A DNA stretch of 64,000 nucleotides, taken from positions 682,001 through 746,000 of the forward strand of contig JAFKGK010000003.1 in assembly GCA_017307165.1 (NCBI GenBank), in the 5' to 3' direction. Source of the stretch: Candidatus Melainabacteria bacterium (lineage in GTDB: Bacteria; Cyanobacteriota; Vampirovibrionia; Obscuribacterales; Obscuribacteraceae). This document shows positions 44,381 through 52,536 of the stretch, one piece after another (the first letter of the stretch is position 1; every line of letters begins with the position of its first letter). The position numbers were made by a program, and so were the translations under genes. The notes beneath the pieces are model-generated. The model did no database searches and was not told the DNA's origin. It worked only from the letters and a program-made list of their open reading frames with translations.

Positions 44381-45757
44381 ATGGCAATGCGGATAGAGAG
44401 CGATTCGATGGGGCAAATGGAGATCCCTCAAGACGCGATGTATGGTGCTAGCACGCGCAGGGCCGAGATCAATTTCCCTATTTCCGACAGGCGTTTGCCA
44501 CCTTCGTTTATCCACGCTCTATGTTTGATAAAGCTCGGAGCTGCCATGGCAAACAAAGATCTTGGGCTGCTTGAGGCGGATCGAGCTGACGCCATAATCA
44601 AAGCCGCACAAGAAATTTTGCAAGGTGCTTTTAGTGATCAATTTGTGGTCGACGTCTTTCAGACTGGATCAGGCACATCTACAAACATGAATGTCAACGA
44701 AGTAATTGCCAATCGTGCGTGCCAATTGATGGGTGGAAATAAAGGCGAGAAGTCGCTAGTCCATCCCAATGATCATGTCAATGCCGGCATGTCCAGTAAT
44801 GACGCCATCCCGTCGGCAATGCACATCTCTGTCCGAGTAGAGATCGTCGAGCGATTATTGCCGGCACTCGGTCGATTGCGAGCGACTTTTGAGAATCATG
44901 GTCAAAAGTTTTGGACTGTCATCAAAACAGGTCGTACTCATTTACAGGACGCAACTCCTATTAGACTGGGGCAATCCTTTGTCGGTTATGCAGGTCAGAT
45001 CGAGCGTGCCATAGAGAGATTGGAGATAGCAGCCGATCGCCTCGGACCGCTTGCCTTGGGCGGGACCGCTGTCGGCACCGGGATCAATTGTCCTCCTGGT
45101 TTTGTGCAGCGTGTGCTCGAAGTCGTTTCACAAAGGACGGGTCTCGTGTTTAGCGAGACCACCAATCACTTTCAGGCTCAGTCGACCATAGACGAGATCG
45201 TGGCTACTTCCGGCGCCCTCAAATCCCTGGCCGTTTCTCTTATCAAAATCGCCAACGATATCCGCTTTCTCTCCAGCGGCCCGCGTGCTGGCTACGGCGA
45301 GATCACCATCCCGGAGGTGCAACCTGGATCCTCGATCATGCCCGGCAAGGTCAATCCGGTTATCGCCGAATCTCTGATCATGGTTTGCGCTCAGGTGATA
45401 GGCCATGATGCAACCATAGCTTTGTGCGGTCAATCAGGCAATTTTGAGCTCAATGTGATGCTGCCATTGGCTGCCTTCGATATGCTCGAGTCGATAGACT
45501 TGCTCACTGCTGCCATCACCAATTTTGATGAGCGCTGCGTGCGTGGGATTCAAGCAACCCAAAAAGGCCCTCAATCTATCGAACAAGGCCTGGCCCTGGC
45601 TACTGCACTGGTACCCTTGATCGGCTATGACAAGGCTGCTGCCTGTGCTCACGATGCCAGTCTGAGCGGAAAGACTGTCCGCGAGGTAGCCATGACCAAT
45701 TATGGACTGAGCGCCGATGTACTCAAAAAGGCTCTGGATCCTGAGTCGATGGTCTAG
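44381..45757 (+). CDS. fumC: Fumarate hydratase, class II
   Basis: Interconverts fumarate and L-malate in the cytosol as a homotetramer, independent of iron. The 458-residue length suits the family. RIESDSMGQMEIPQDAMYGASTRRA opens the protein, FQTGSGTSTNMNVNEV and VHPNDHVNAGMSSNDAIPSAMH are the substrate-site regions, GRTHLQDATP follows, and the lyase signature GSSIMPGKVNP is intact. The ATG at 44381 is chosen because gagg precedes it by seven bases; TTG 44375 would be too close. The tandem hairpin array directly upstream would lie in its 5' leader, if not in a shared transcript. Confidence 0.94.
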   Translation: MAMRIESDSMGQMEIPQDAMYGASTRRAEINFPISDRRLPPSFIHALCLIKLGAAMANKDLGLLEADRADAIIKAAQEILQGAFSDQFVVDVFQTGSGTSTNMNVNEVIANRACQLMGGNKGEKSLVHPNDHVNAGMSSNDAIPSAMHISVRVEIVERLLPALGRLRATFENHGQKFWTVIKTGRTHLQDATPIRLGQSFVGYAGQIERAIERLEIAADRLGPLALGGTAVGTGINCPPGFVQRVLEVVSQRTGLVFSETTNHFQAQSTIDEIVATSGALKSLAVSLIKIANDIRFLSSGPRAGYGEITIPEVQPGSSIMPGKVNPVIAESLIMVCAQVIGHDATIALCGQSGNFELNVMLPLAAFDMLESIDLLTAAITNFDERCVRGIQATQKGPQSIEQGLALATALVPLIGYDKAAACAHDASLSGKTVREVAMTNYGLSADVLKKALDPESMV

Positions 45758-45863
45758 CAACAGTAAATTGAAAACTTTGTATTGATAAAATAAAGAAGAT
45801 TGAAAGCAATGAAGTCAATTATGGTCTTTTAAGGGCCAGTATCCCTTCGAGAGGGCGGTAACC

Positions 45864-46532
45864 ATGCGCTTATTATTGGCAGAGGACGACGAGCAGCTCT
45901 CAGAAGCTCTCAACTCGGTATTGCAGCACAGAGGCTATCGCGTCGACTGCGTACGACGCGGTCAAGATGCCAGAACTGCCCTCGATTGTGTCGATTATGA
46001 CCTCATGCTGCTCGATCTCGGCTTGCCTGACGTCGATGGCCTTGATGTCGTTCGAGATTTGCGCCAGGCCGGCAAAAAGCTCCCGATCCTCGTCATCACG
46101 GCTCGCGAGACCATTGATGACCGTATCCAGGGCCTGGATCTTGGAGCCAACGACTACATAGTCAAACCATTTGATATCAGAGAGCTGGAGGCTCGCATAA
46201 GGGCATTTTTGCGCAATGCTCAATGGGAAAATCAACCTGAGATATTGTGCGGTCGTCTTGCTTTGGATACCACCTCCAGACAGATCTTTCTCGATCGCCA
46301 GGAGCTCGAGTTGACTCCTCGCGAGTCGGCCGTCTTGCAGGCATTGATCATGCGCGTCGGCAAGCTCGTGCACAAGCAAAGCCTCATCGAGCAGGTCTCA
46401 TCCTGGGACAGTGAAGTCACCGAAAACGCCGTAGAGATAGTGATCCACAGACTACGCAAAAAATTGGAGTCTGGTGGCGTCAATATTAGGACAGTGCGTG
46501 GCTTTGGCTATCTATTAGAGAAGCCCGAATAA
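45864..46532 (+). CDS. OmpR/PhoB-family response regulator
   Basis: A 222-residue DNA-binding regulator. The receiver domain (about 1-115) has acidic Asp8/Asp9, the phosphoacceptor Asp51 (DLMLLDLGLPDVDG), a conserved Thr (VITARE) and Lys in YIVKPFD. The C-terminal winged helix (about 125-220) ends with ENAVEIVIHRLRKKLE and VRGFGYLLE, typical of OmpR-type proteins. It overlaps the histidine-kinase gene (TAATG), so the two are a cognate pair. Closest in style to QseB/TctD regulators. Target genes are unknown. Confidence 0.93.
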   Translation: MRLLLAEDDEQLSEALNSVLQHRGYRVDCVRRGQDARTALDCVDYDLMLLDLGLPDVDGLDVVRDLRQAGKKLPILVITARETIDDRIQGLDLGANDYIVKPFDIRELEARIRAFLRNAQWENQPEILCGRLALDTTSRQIFLDRQELELTPRESAVLQALIMRVGKLVHKQSLIEQVSSWDSEVTENAVEIVIHRLRKKLESGGVNIRTVRGFGYLLEKPE

Positions 46533-47986
46533 TGACCAATGCACAGCCGCCGGTCCGCACGCGCTCCATCCAAAAAGAGCTCTTGCTCTGGCTCGTGGTG
46601 CCGGTAGCACTGCTTTGGATCATCGATGCCTTTTGGGCTTACGGCCTGGGTATTCATTTTGCTGAGGCGGCTTTTGACCGGGAGCTGGTGAGTTCTGCGG
46701 ATTCGGTTGCGGCCCGGATCAAGATCGTCGATGGTCGGGTCAAAGTCGACTTGCCACCAGCAGCCCAGGCTATTTTGCGTCACGACAATGTCGATACTTT
46801 TTATTATCAAGTCTTGGGTACGGACAACAGGTTAGTGCATGGCGACAAGATCCTGCCTTTGCCCGAAAAACCCGCCAATCTTCGTTCGGGCAACGATGCT
46901 CCCAAATTGCGCTCGGTCAAGGTGGGTGGCGATGTCTTGCGTTTGGCGGTGATACCAGTCAAGGACGAGGCCTGGCAAGAACAAGAACACTTTATCGTTC
47001 AGGTCGGCGAGACTACCAAGAGTCGCAACCAGCTCGCCAATCAGCTCTTTGTCTCCATCATCCTTCCTCAGATATTGATCATAGTCCTCGGCATACTGGC
47101 TCTGAGATTTGGCATCGCTCGTGGTGTCACTCCCCTGCGCGAAATGGAGAGAGCCATCGGCGACAGATCACCTCAGGATCTGCGCCCTGTGCAGCAAGAA
47201 AAGGTGCCGCTGGAAGTCCACTCTGTCGTCTCGGCGATCAACGATCTTTTGTCGCGGCTTGGGCTGGAGCGTAGCAAACAGCAGCGATTTGTATCCAATG
47301 CCGCTCACCAATTGCGCACGCCTCTGGCTGTGCTCAAGGCCTATACTACTCATGGTCTAGGGCTCGAAGACAAAGAACAACTCAAAAGTGTTGTAGCGCA
47401 GATCGATCAGGGATTGGATCGTACCACCCGCATGGTCAATCAGCTCCTTGCCCTGGCCAAGTCCGAGCACGAAGATGGCGAGCGCAAACTGGTCGATCTC
47501 AAGTTTTTGATCTCCGATATCATTGCCGAGCTCATTGGACGGGCGGTAGTCAAAAATATTGAGATCACTTTTGATTGTCCTGACGATCAGGTAATGATCG
47601 AAGGTGACAAAAATCTCCTCGAGCAGCTAGTCGTCAACCTCATCGACAATGCACTCAAATATACTCCCCAGGGAGGTCGCATACTGGTCAAGCTATCGCG
47701 GCCAGAACAGCAGCAAAATGCCGATCAAAACTCGCCGTCTCCATCCAAGCTTTCCGTCGAATTATCCGTCTCGGACACTGGACCTGGTATAGCGCCTGAG
47801 TTTCAAAAGAACGTCTTTGAGCGCTTCTTTCGTGTACCTGGTGCTCAAGGAGATGGTTCTGGCCTGGGTCTCTCCATCGTGCAAGAAGTCGCCCGCAGTC
47901 ACAAGGCCCTTGTATCCTGCCAGTCTCCAGGGGATTTGGCCGCATCATCTAGTATTACTGGCACTACCATGATCGTCCGTTTTTAA
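46532..47986 (+). CDS. Sensor histidine kinase (2CSK-N / QseC-TctE-like)
   Basis: A 484-residue inner-membrane kinase. Two membrane helices (about 17-40 and 172-197) frame a periplasmic sensor domain of about 130 residues that resembles the 2CSK_N type. A HAMP-like linker (VTPLREMERAIG) leads to the dimerisation/phosphoacceptor region FVSNAAHQLRTPLA with His259, and to the ATPase domain with VVNLIDNALKYTP (N box), SDTGPGIA (G1) and GDGSGLGLSIV (G2). It partners the response regulator immediately upstream. The signal is unknown; tricarboxylate sensing in TctE relatives, with fumC next door, is only a suggestion. Confidence 0.92.
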   Translation: MTNAQPPVRTRSIQKELLLWLVVPVALLWIIDAFWAYGLGIHFAEAAFDRELVSSADSVAARIKIVDGRVKVDLPPAAQAILRHDNVDTFYYQVLGTDNRLVHGDKILPLPEKPANLRSGNDAPKLRSVKVGGDVLRLAVIPVKDEAWQEQEHFIVQVGETTKSRNQLANQLFVSIILPQILIIVLGILALRFGIARGVTPLREMERAIGDRSPQDLRPVQQEKVPLEVHSVVSAINDLLSRLGLERSKQQRFVSNAAHQLRTPLAVLKAYTTHGLGLEDKEQLKSVVAQIDQGLDRTTRMVNQLLALAKSEHEDGERKLVDLKFLISDIIAELIGRAVVKNIEITFDCPDDQVMIEGDKNLLEQLVVNLIDNALKYTPQGGRILVKLSRPEQQQNADQNSPSPSKLSVELSVSDTGPGIAPEFQKNVFERFFRVPGAQGDGSGLGLSIVQEVARSHKALVSCQSPGDLAASSSITGTTMIVRF

Positions 47987-48051
47987 AGCCTGCTTATTAT
48001 TGATCTCAAATTAAAGGTATTTGAAAGAAAGATGCCCTTATCATCTAATTA

Positions 48052-48115
48052 GGCGCAGACCTGGCTTCATTTGCGTTCCGTTCGTCTCCGGTAGCTTTTC
48101 AATGCCAGGTGTGCC
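48052..48115 (+). other. Possible long-range stem in the leader of the second Tad-like cluster
   Basis: In the 165-base gap before the TadE-like gene, acctggc (48059-48065) can pair with gccaggt (48104-48110), extended by ggc (48052-48054) with gcc (48113-48115). The loop is about 38 bases with no clear inner structure. There is no T-run, so it is not a simple terminator. It may be a leader structure or chance. Confidence 0.3.
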
Positions 48116-48151
48116 TGATCCTAGTATTTGATATAGGCTACACTTGCTTAT

Positions 48152-48664
48152 ATGAGCAAAGTCAGCCCGATTTTTGATAAAGATGCGGCAGGGCGCATGT
48201 CAAGGAGTGTCTCGAGTCGGCGCCCTCAAGGCTCTGCTTTGAGCGAGTTTGGCCCCGCTCTCTTTATCATCTTCTTTTTTGCGATCTTTCCTGTCATGGA
48301 CGTGATTGCTCTTGGCTTTGCATATATCTCTCTGCAATCGTTAAATGACCTCCAGCTCCGTGAAGCCGTCCGTCTGCCTAAATCCATGGCAACTGCCGCA
48401 AATGGTCCGGTACTCAAAGATGTCACAAACAAGTTTTTAGCATCAGTGATGGGCGGCACAATCGGTGCTTACAAGAGGCCTGAGGCGACAATCGATTACA
48501 GTCTCTCTGGAGCCGGGCTGATAGTGAGTGTCCAGACAACAGCCACCGTGCAGCCGTTTTTGAGTATCCCCCTCATCCCAGGCGTCCCAGGGCTTTCTGC
48601 CCCTGCTACTTTTAGTGTCGCCAAGACGCGTATGAGCGAAAACCCCGCCTATGCCATGCAATAA
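48152..48664 (+). CDS. TadE-like pseudopilin, second cluster
   Basis: A 170-residue protein with a basic N-terminal leader (SSRRPQGSALSEFGPALFIIFFFAIFPVMDVIALG), in which the small residue before S-x-x-E-F resembles a prepilin-peptidase site. The membrane helix is followed by helices (LQSLNDLQLREAVRLPKS) and a beta-rich domain ending in a loop VPGLSAPATFSVAKTRM. Function by family: minor pilin of a tight-adherence-type surface structure. First gene of a four-gene plus-strand cluster; its stop lies inside the next gene (14-base overlap). Confidence 0.78.
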   Translation: MSKVSPIFDKDAAGRMSRSVSSRRPQGSALSEFGPALFIIFFFAIFPVMDVIALGFAYISLQSLNDLQLREAVRLPKSMATAANGPVLKDVTNKFLASVMGGTIGAYKRPEATIDYSLSGAGLIVSVQTTATVQPFLSIPLIPGVPGLSAPATFSVAKTRMSENPAYAMQ

Positions 48665-49070
48665 AAGCAAGTATGCCATAAGGTCCCGTCGTGGCTTGAC
48701 ACTAGTCGAGGCAACCAGCGGTTTTATAGTCATCATACCGATCGCTCTGGGAGTGATCGATCTGGTCGCTTTGATCTCAGCCAATGAGATCAATGAGCAA
48801 TGGGCCGAAATGGCTTGTAGAGCTGCAGCGACCAGGCAGAGTGCAAACACTGCGCAAAAGGCAGCGCAAAAATGTCTGGATGATTTTGAGCCACAGTCAG
48901 TCGCCCAGCAGATTAATCTGGTGCAGGTGCAATTTGACCCGGCAAAAGGGCAAGTAAGTGTAGTAACCGAAATGGTGACCAAGATGCCGGTGCCGATCCC
49001 TTTTGTCGGCGACATCAACCTCAAGACAGCATCCACTCAGCCCATCGTTGGCATCCCTGCTCCCGAATGA
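48651..49070 (+). CDS. Small TadE-like pseudopilin
   Basis: A 139-residue protein: basic leader YAIRSRRGLTLVEATSGFIVIIPIALGVIDLVALI, in which RRGLTLVE is a near-perfect type IV prepilin processing sequence (cleavage after Gly, Glu at +5). Helix and small beta domain follow. Two Cys (CRAAATRQ; KCLDDFE) about 18 residues apart may form a disulfide. Overlaps the gene before and is followed after 10 bases by the TadG-like gene, so all three are probably assembled into one structure. Confidence 0.78.
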   Translation: MPCNKSKYAIRSRRGLTLVEATSGFIVIIPIALGVIDLVALISANEINEQWAEMACRAAATRQSANTAQKAAQKCLDDFEPQSVAQQINLVQVQFDPAKGQVSVVTEMVTKMPVPIPFVGDINLKTASTQPIVGIPAPE

Positions 49071-49080
49071 TCTAAATACC

Positions 49081-50628
49081 ATGCATACAAGAGCACCTGG
49101 ACGTACACATAAACGCTTTGCCAGACGGCAGGATGGAGCTTCCATCGCTCTCATTGCCATTTGTGCCGTGGTGCTCATCATTTCGGCTTTTGGCATCTTT
49201 CAATATTATTCGGTGACTGGGGGATCCAGGCAATTGCGCAATGCCGTTGATGCGGCTGTGCTCAATGTGTCCAAGCGCGTCTGCGAGGTGCGGGTACCCG
49301 CCGACAAAGAGTATCTGGATTGTGCTGGTCAGTCCAAGCAAGTAGGCCTGGGCAATATCAATCGCATCTGGGGGAAAGCCCTGCTCATCAATGCCAATCA
49401 AGAGGCCATGATGAAAGAAGGAAGCGCCACGGGGCAATCATCTGGTGCTGCTGATACTGCATTTAGTATCGCTAACAATATGAATACAACTTTGTATTCG
49501 AGTCTTACTAATGCTTCGACTCTAGACAATTTTTTTCAACAACTCGCGGCCTATCGTGGTGCTAGCTTGCTCGGTGCCGATACGCCAATCTCCAAGTCAC
49601 AACCTACCGGCGTCCGGGTGGCTATGGTCAATCGTGGTCAGGGTGCTAATCTCTCTTACAGACCCACCCAATTTCCCAAGGGCATCACCATACCTGGTGT
49701 CAAGCAAGGATCGACTGAGTACCTGGCCGGCTACGTCCCCGTGGCCGCCAACAATCGCCAATTTTGTTTCACGCCATTTCCCCCCAATGAGATGCCCCAC
49801 CTCATCTCTGACACTATTTTTGATCAAAACACCGTGGAGGCTAAGCCGATCCAGGCTTCGGCTACACCTTTGCCCAATGCCTTTCGTTCTCTAGGTGAGG
49901 CTACAGGCTTGAGGGGCACGCTCACTGCATCGGCCTGCGCTGTCGCAAACCCGCAGAGGCAGTACGCCATTGCCATACCTCACGCCTTTATCACCATCCA
50001 GATGGATAATGTCTCCAAATGGTATGTGGAGGGCAAACTGGTCAAAACCATTCCCTATCAATTCGAGCCCAAAAAGCTCCTCGGTGTCGATGGCCTACCT
50101 CTCAAGAACGGCGGTGTAGTGCACGGTTATGCCTGGGTAGGCAAGGAATACAGCCCATCTGCCACCATCTGGCAGATCCTCAATGCCGTGCCTGGCGATC
50201 GCACTGAGCCGCTCAATCGCATGATTCAGCGCATACAGGAGATACAGCCCAATTTTAGTTTGCAGCAACTGCAGGGACTTTTGCGCTCACAGACGCAAAC
50301 TGGGCAAATCTCTAAATACGTGATTTTTCCGGTCTACCAGGACGAGACCAACAGCAATCCACAAATCCAGATCCAGCCTATCAACGGCAATCTGCCTGCC
50401 TGGCTCACTCCCCAGGTAATCGCCGAGGGGTCTCAAATGATCGTTGCCCAGGAGCCCAAGCAGGTAGATTCACCAAATTATGCCTGGGCAATGGAGCCAG
50501 GAGTCAAAAAGCGCGCCGAGCTCTCCGGCAAATATATGTGGAAGCCCGGCACGGGTTTCGGACAGTCTCTCGGTGAATTACAATTGTCTCGTACGACAGA
50601 AATATTTTTTGACTCAGAGGGCCCGTGA
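49081..50628 (+). CDS. TadG-like protein without recognisable VWA domain
   Basis: A 515-residue protein starting at the ATG at 49081; an upstream in-frame start at 49003 would overlap the preceding gene and is rejected. The N-terminus RRQDGASIALIAICAVVLIISAFGIFQYYSV is TadG-like, followed by the usual SRQLRNAVDAAVLNVSKRVCEV helix. The rest is beta-rich, Asn/Gln/Pro-rich, and lacks a visible MIDAS motif, unlike the TadG-like protein at 32805-35267. Repeated IQxIQPNF and QIQIQPING stretches occur near 390-440. Probably a surface-exposed component of the same pseudopilus-like assembly. Confidence 0.77.
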   Translation: MHTRAPGRTHKRFARRQDGASIALIAICAVVLIISAFGIFQYYSVTGGSRQLRNAVDAAVLNVSKRVCEVRVPADKEYLDCAGQSKQVGLGNINRIWGKALLINANQEAMMKEGSATGQSSGAADTAFSIANNMNTTLYSSLTNASTLDNFFQQLAAYRGASLLGADTPISKSQPTGVRVAMVNRGQGANLSYRPTQFPKGITIPGVKQGSTEYLAGYVPVAANNRQFCFTPFPPNEMPHLISDTIFDQNTVEAKPIQASATPLPNAFRSLGEATGLRGTLTASACAVANPQRQYAIAIPHAFITIQMDNVSKWYVEGKLVKTIPYQFEPKKLLGVDGLPLKNGGVVHGYAWVGKEYSPSATIWQILNAVPGDRTEPLNRMIQRIQEIQPNFSLQQLQGLLRSQTQTGQISKYVIFPVYQDETNSNPQIQIQPINGNLPAWLTPQVIAEGSQMIVAQEPKQVDSPNYAWAMEPGVKKRAELSGKYMWKPGTGFGQSLGELQLSRTTEIFFDSEGP

Positions 50629-50629
50629 T

Positions 50630-51520
50630 ATGGTTTCCATATTACAAGGCAGGATAATTACGGCATGCCGATTTATGGTGGCTACTTTGGCAACCATCGC
50701 TCTGGCCTTGCCACTGTCGGCACAAGAACCACCCACACCAGGCGAAAAACAAGAAAAGCCCTTGCTTTCAGGTATCGCAGCCTACCATCAAGGCAACTAT
50801 AAAGAAGCACTCTCGCAGTTGGGCCTGGCTTTGCCCAATGAGTTTAACAATGCCGTCCTGCATTATTATCTCGGTAATACCTATCTCAAGATCAATCAGA
50901 GAGACTCGGCCATCAGGGAGTTTCGCATTGCCTATGCCCTGCAACCCGAAAAAGAAGCAGGCAAGCTTGCAAAAAAAGCTTTGCAATTGCTCAACGTAGA
51001 TAATGAAGGTGCGTCGGCTCAGACTGCGCAGGCTCCGCCCAAGCCCAAGCCACTTACCAAACAAGAATTGGACAGGCAGCAGACCCTGCGCCATCTCGAA
51101 GACCAGACTTCGCAAGCTGCCGTTCAGAGACAAAAGCTCAACGACCAGGCCGCTAGCAATGCAGGTTTGCGCGGTACTGATTATATAGAACGCTACAAGC
51201 AGGAGATGATCCGGAGCTCTCAGTATTTTAGACGCGGCAAGCTCGTCACGCCGGGGCTGACGCCAGAGCAGCTCAAGCAGCTGGCCCAAATGGAAGCATT
51301 ATTTAAAGAGAACAGCAAGCAGTATCGCGATCGCAATTTGAGCACTGTCGAGGACATCCAAAAGAGCGGCGAAAATCTCAAAGCCTTGATGAATGATACT
51401 AAATCTGGTACCAATCCCAAGCTCAGCCCGCATGGCACCAATCTCTACGTGCGCAACTATGAGGCGCCTAAGACCGGCGCTGCACCCAGCATCAGCAAGA
51501 GCAACACCAATAGCAAATAA
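50630..51520 (+). CDS. Secreted TPR protein of the second Tad-like cluster
   Basis: A 296-residue protein starting at ATG 50630, right after the TadG-like stop (TGATATG) with agagg nine bases ahead; a longer reading from 50480 would overlap coding sequence. Signal peptide at about 1-31 (ALPLSAQ). Two TPR units (about 42-110; ISGIAAYHQGNYKEALSQLG-like, YYLGNTYLKINQRDSAIREFRIAYAL), then a Gln/Lys-rich coiled segment (QTLRHLEDQTSQAAVQRQKLNDQ) and a Ser/Asn/Lys tail. Linked to the TadE/TadG genes as in the first cluster, so a chaperone or scaffold for them is likely. Confidence 0.78.
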   Translation: MVSILQGRIITACRFMVATLATIALALPLSAQEPPTPGEKQEKPLLSGIAAYHQGNYKEALSQLGLALPNEFNNAVLHYYLGNTYLKINQRDSAIREFRIAYALQPEKEAGKLAKKALQLLNVDNEGASAQTAQAPPKPKPLTKQELDRQQTLRHLEDQTSQAAVQRQKLNDQAASNAGLRGTDYIERYKQEMIRSSQYFRRGKLVTPGLTPEQLKQLAQMEALFKENSKQYRDRNLSTVEDIQKSGENLKALMNDTKSGTNPKLSPHGTNLYVRNYEAPKTGAAPSISKSNTNSK

Positions 51521-51531
51521 TATAACTGGTC

Positions 51532-52521
51532 TCAATGACCGAGCTGGCTGCGTATCTCTTTGCAGTCTTTAAATCTGCCGTTGCGGTCTTTGAGCAAGCA
51601 CTTATCAATAGTCTCGACTATGTGAGGGTGAGTCTTGTCGATGTCTTTGAGGTGCTCGAAAGTATTGAGAGGCTCGGGTGATTCGTAGAGATGCTTGGCA
51701 AATGTATGCATGGAGTTTTCGCCTTCGAGAGGAGGCTTGCCGGCAAGCATCTCATAAAACATGCAGCCGAGCGAATAAATATCCGAGCGCGGATCGAGCT
51801 CTTGTCCCATGCACTGCTCGGGGCTCATGTATAAAGGGCTGCCAAAAATAAAACCAGGCTGCGTCAGATTTTGCGGATTTTGATCGTGCTGGCAATTACA
51901 CTTGGCGATGCCAAAATCGAGCAATTTGACGTTGCGCAGCTCTCCCGACAGACTGCAATGATACTTGCGGTCGACATCGGAGAGGCTCTCCACTACCATT
52001 ACATTGCTTGGCTTGATGTCGCGGTGGATGATGCCCATCTCGTGTGCCGAGCCCAGGCCGACCAGGACAGAGTCGATGATGGCCAGGGCATCATTGATCG
52101 AGAGATATGGCACGCGACTGAGAATGGTATCGAGACTCATGCCCTTTAGATGCTCGAGCACCAGATATGGGCGGGGGTCGGACAGGGGATGCTCGACTAG
52201 ATTGCCTTCGCTGTCCAGGCGGCTAAAACTACCGCGCAAGACCCCAAAACTGTACATGTGCACTATATTTGGGTGATTGAGATGATTGACTATGGCTGCT
52301 TCGCGCTTAAATCTCTCGATGCTTTCTTCGGTATTGCTAAAATGCGTGTGCAGCATTTTGACCGCGACCTTGAGATCGACCCGCTGGTGGTCGGCCTCGT
52401 AAACTGTGCTGATGCCGCCCTGGCCGAGTACCTTGCCGATGGTAAAGCGGTTTTCGATGACGGTGTTGAGAAAACTGTTTGCACTATCTGCGGTACTGGG
52501 TGATTGCATAGCGAATCTCAT
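51532..52521 (-). CDS. Hanks-type Ser/Thr protein kinase
   Basis: A soluble 329-residue kinase, catalytic domain only, with no membrane helix. The glycine loop is GQGGISTVYEAD (about 33-44), the ATP-anchoring Lys is Lys55 (VAVKML), the catalytic loop HRDIKPSNV has Asp168, and the Mg-binding DFG is at 202-204. GSPLYMSPEQ is the activation/P+1 segment. An insertion of about 18 residues (SLSDVDRKYHCSLSGELR) lies between catalytic loop and DFG. All needed residues are present, so it should be active. Its end is 11 bases from the convergent TPR gene. Targets unknown. Confidence 0.93.
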   Translation of the reverse strand: MRFAMQSPSTADSANSFLNTVIENRFTIGKVLGQGGISTVYEADHQRVDLKVAVKMLHTHFSNTEESIERFKREAAIVNHLNHPNIVHMYSFGVLRGSFSRLDSEGNLVEHPLSDPRPYLVLEHLKGMSLDTILSRVPYLSINDALAIIDSVLVGLGSAHEMGIIHRDIKPSNVMVVESLSDVDRKYHCSLSGELRNVKLLDFGIAKCNCQHDQNPQNLTQPGFIFGSPLYMSPEQCMGQELDPRSDIYSLGCMFYEMLAGKPPLEGENSMHTFAKHLYESPEPLNTFEHLKDIDKTHPHIVETIDKCLLKDRNGRFKDCKEIRSQLGH

Positions 52522-52536
52522 TTGTTTTATCTCAGG

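Noticed and set aside
45830..45850. aaggg/cccttt hairpin before the response regulator as a terminator or riboswitch
   Set aside because: Only a five-base stem without a T-run or conserved core.
49003..49080. Upstream start for the second TadG-like protein
   Set aside because: The region codes for the end of the preceding gene, and the signal-like N-terminus begins at 49081.
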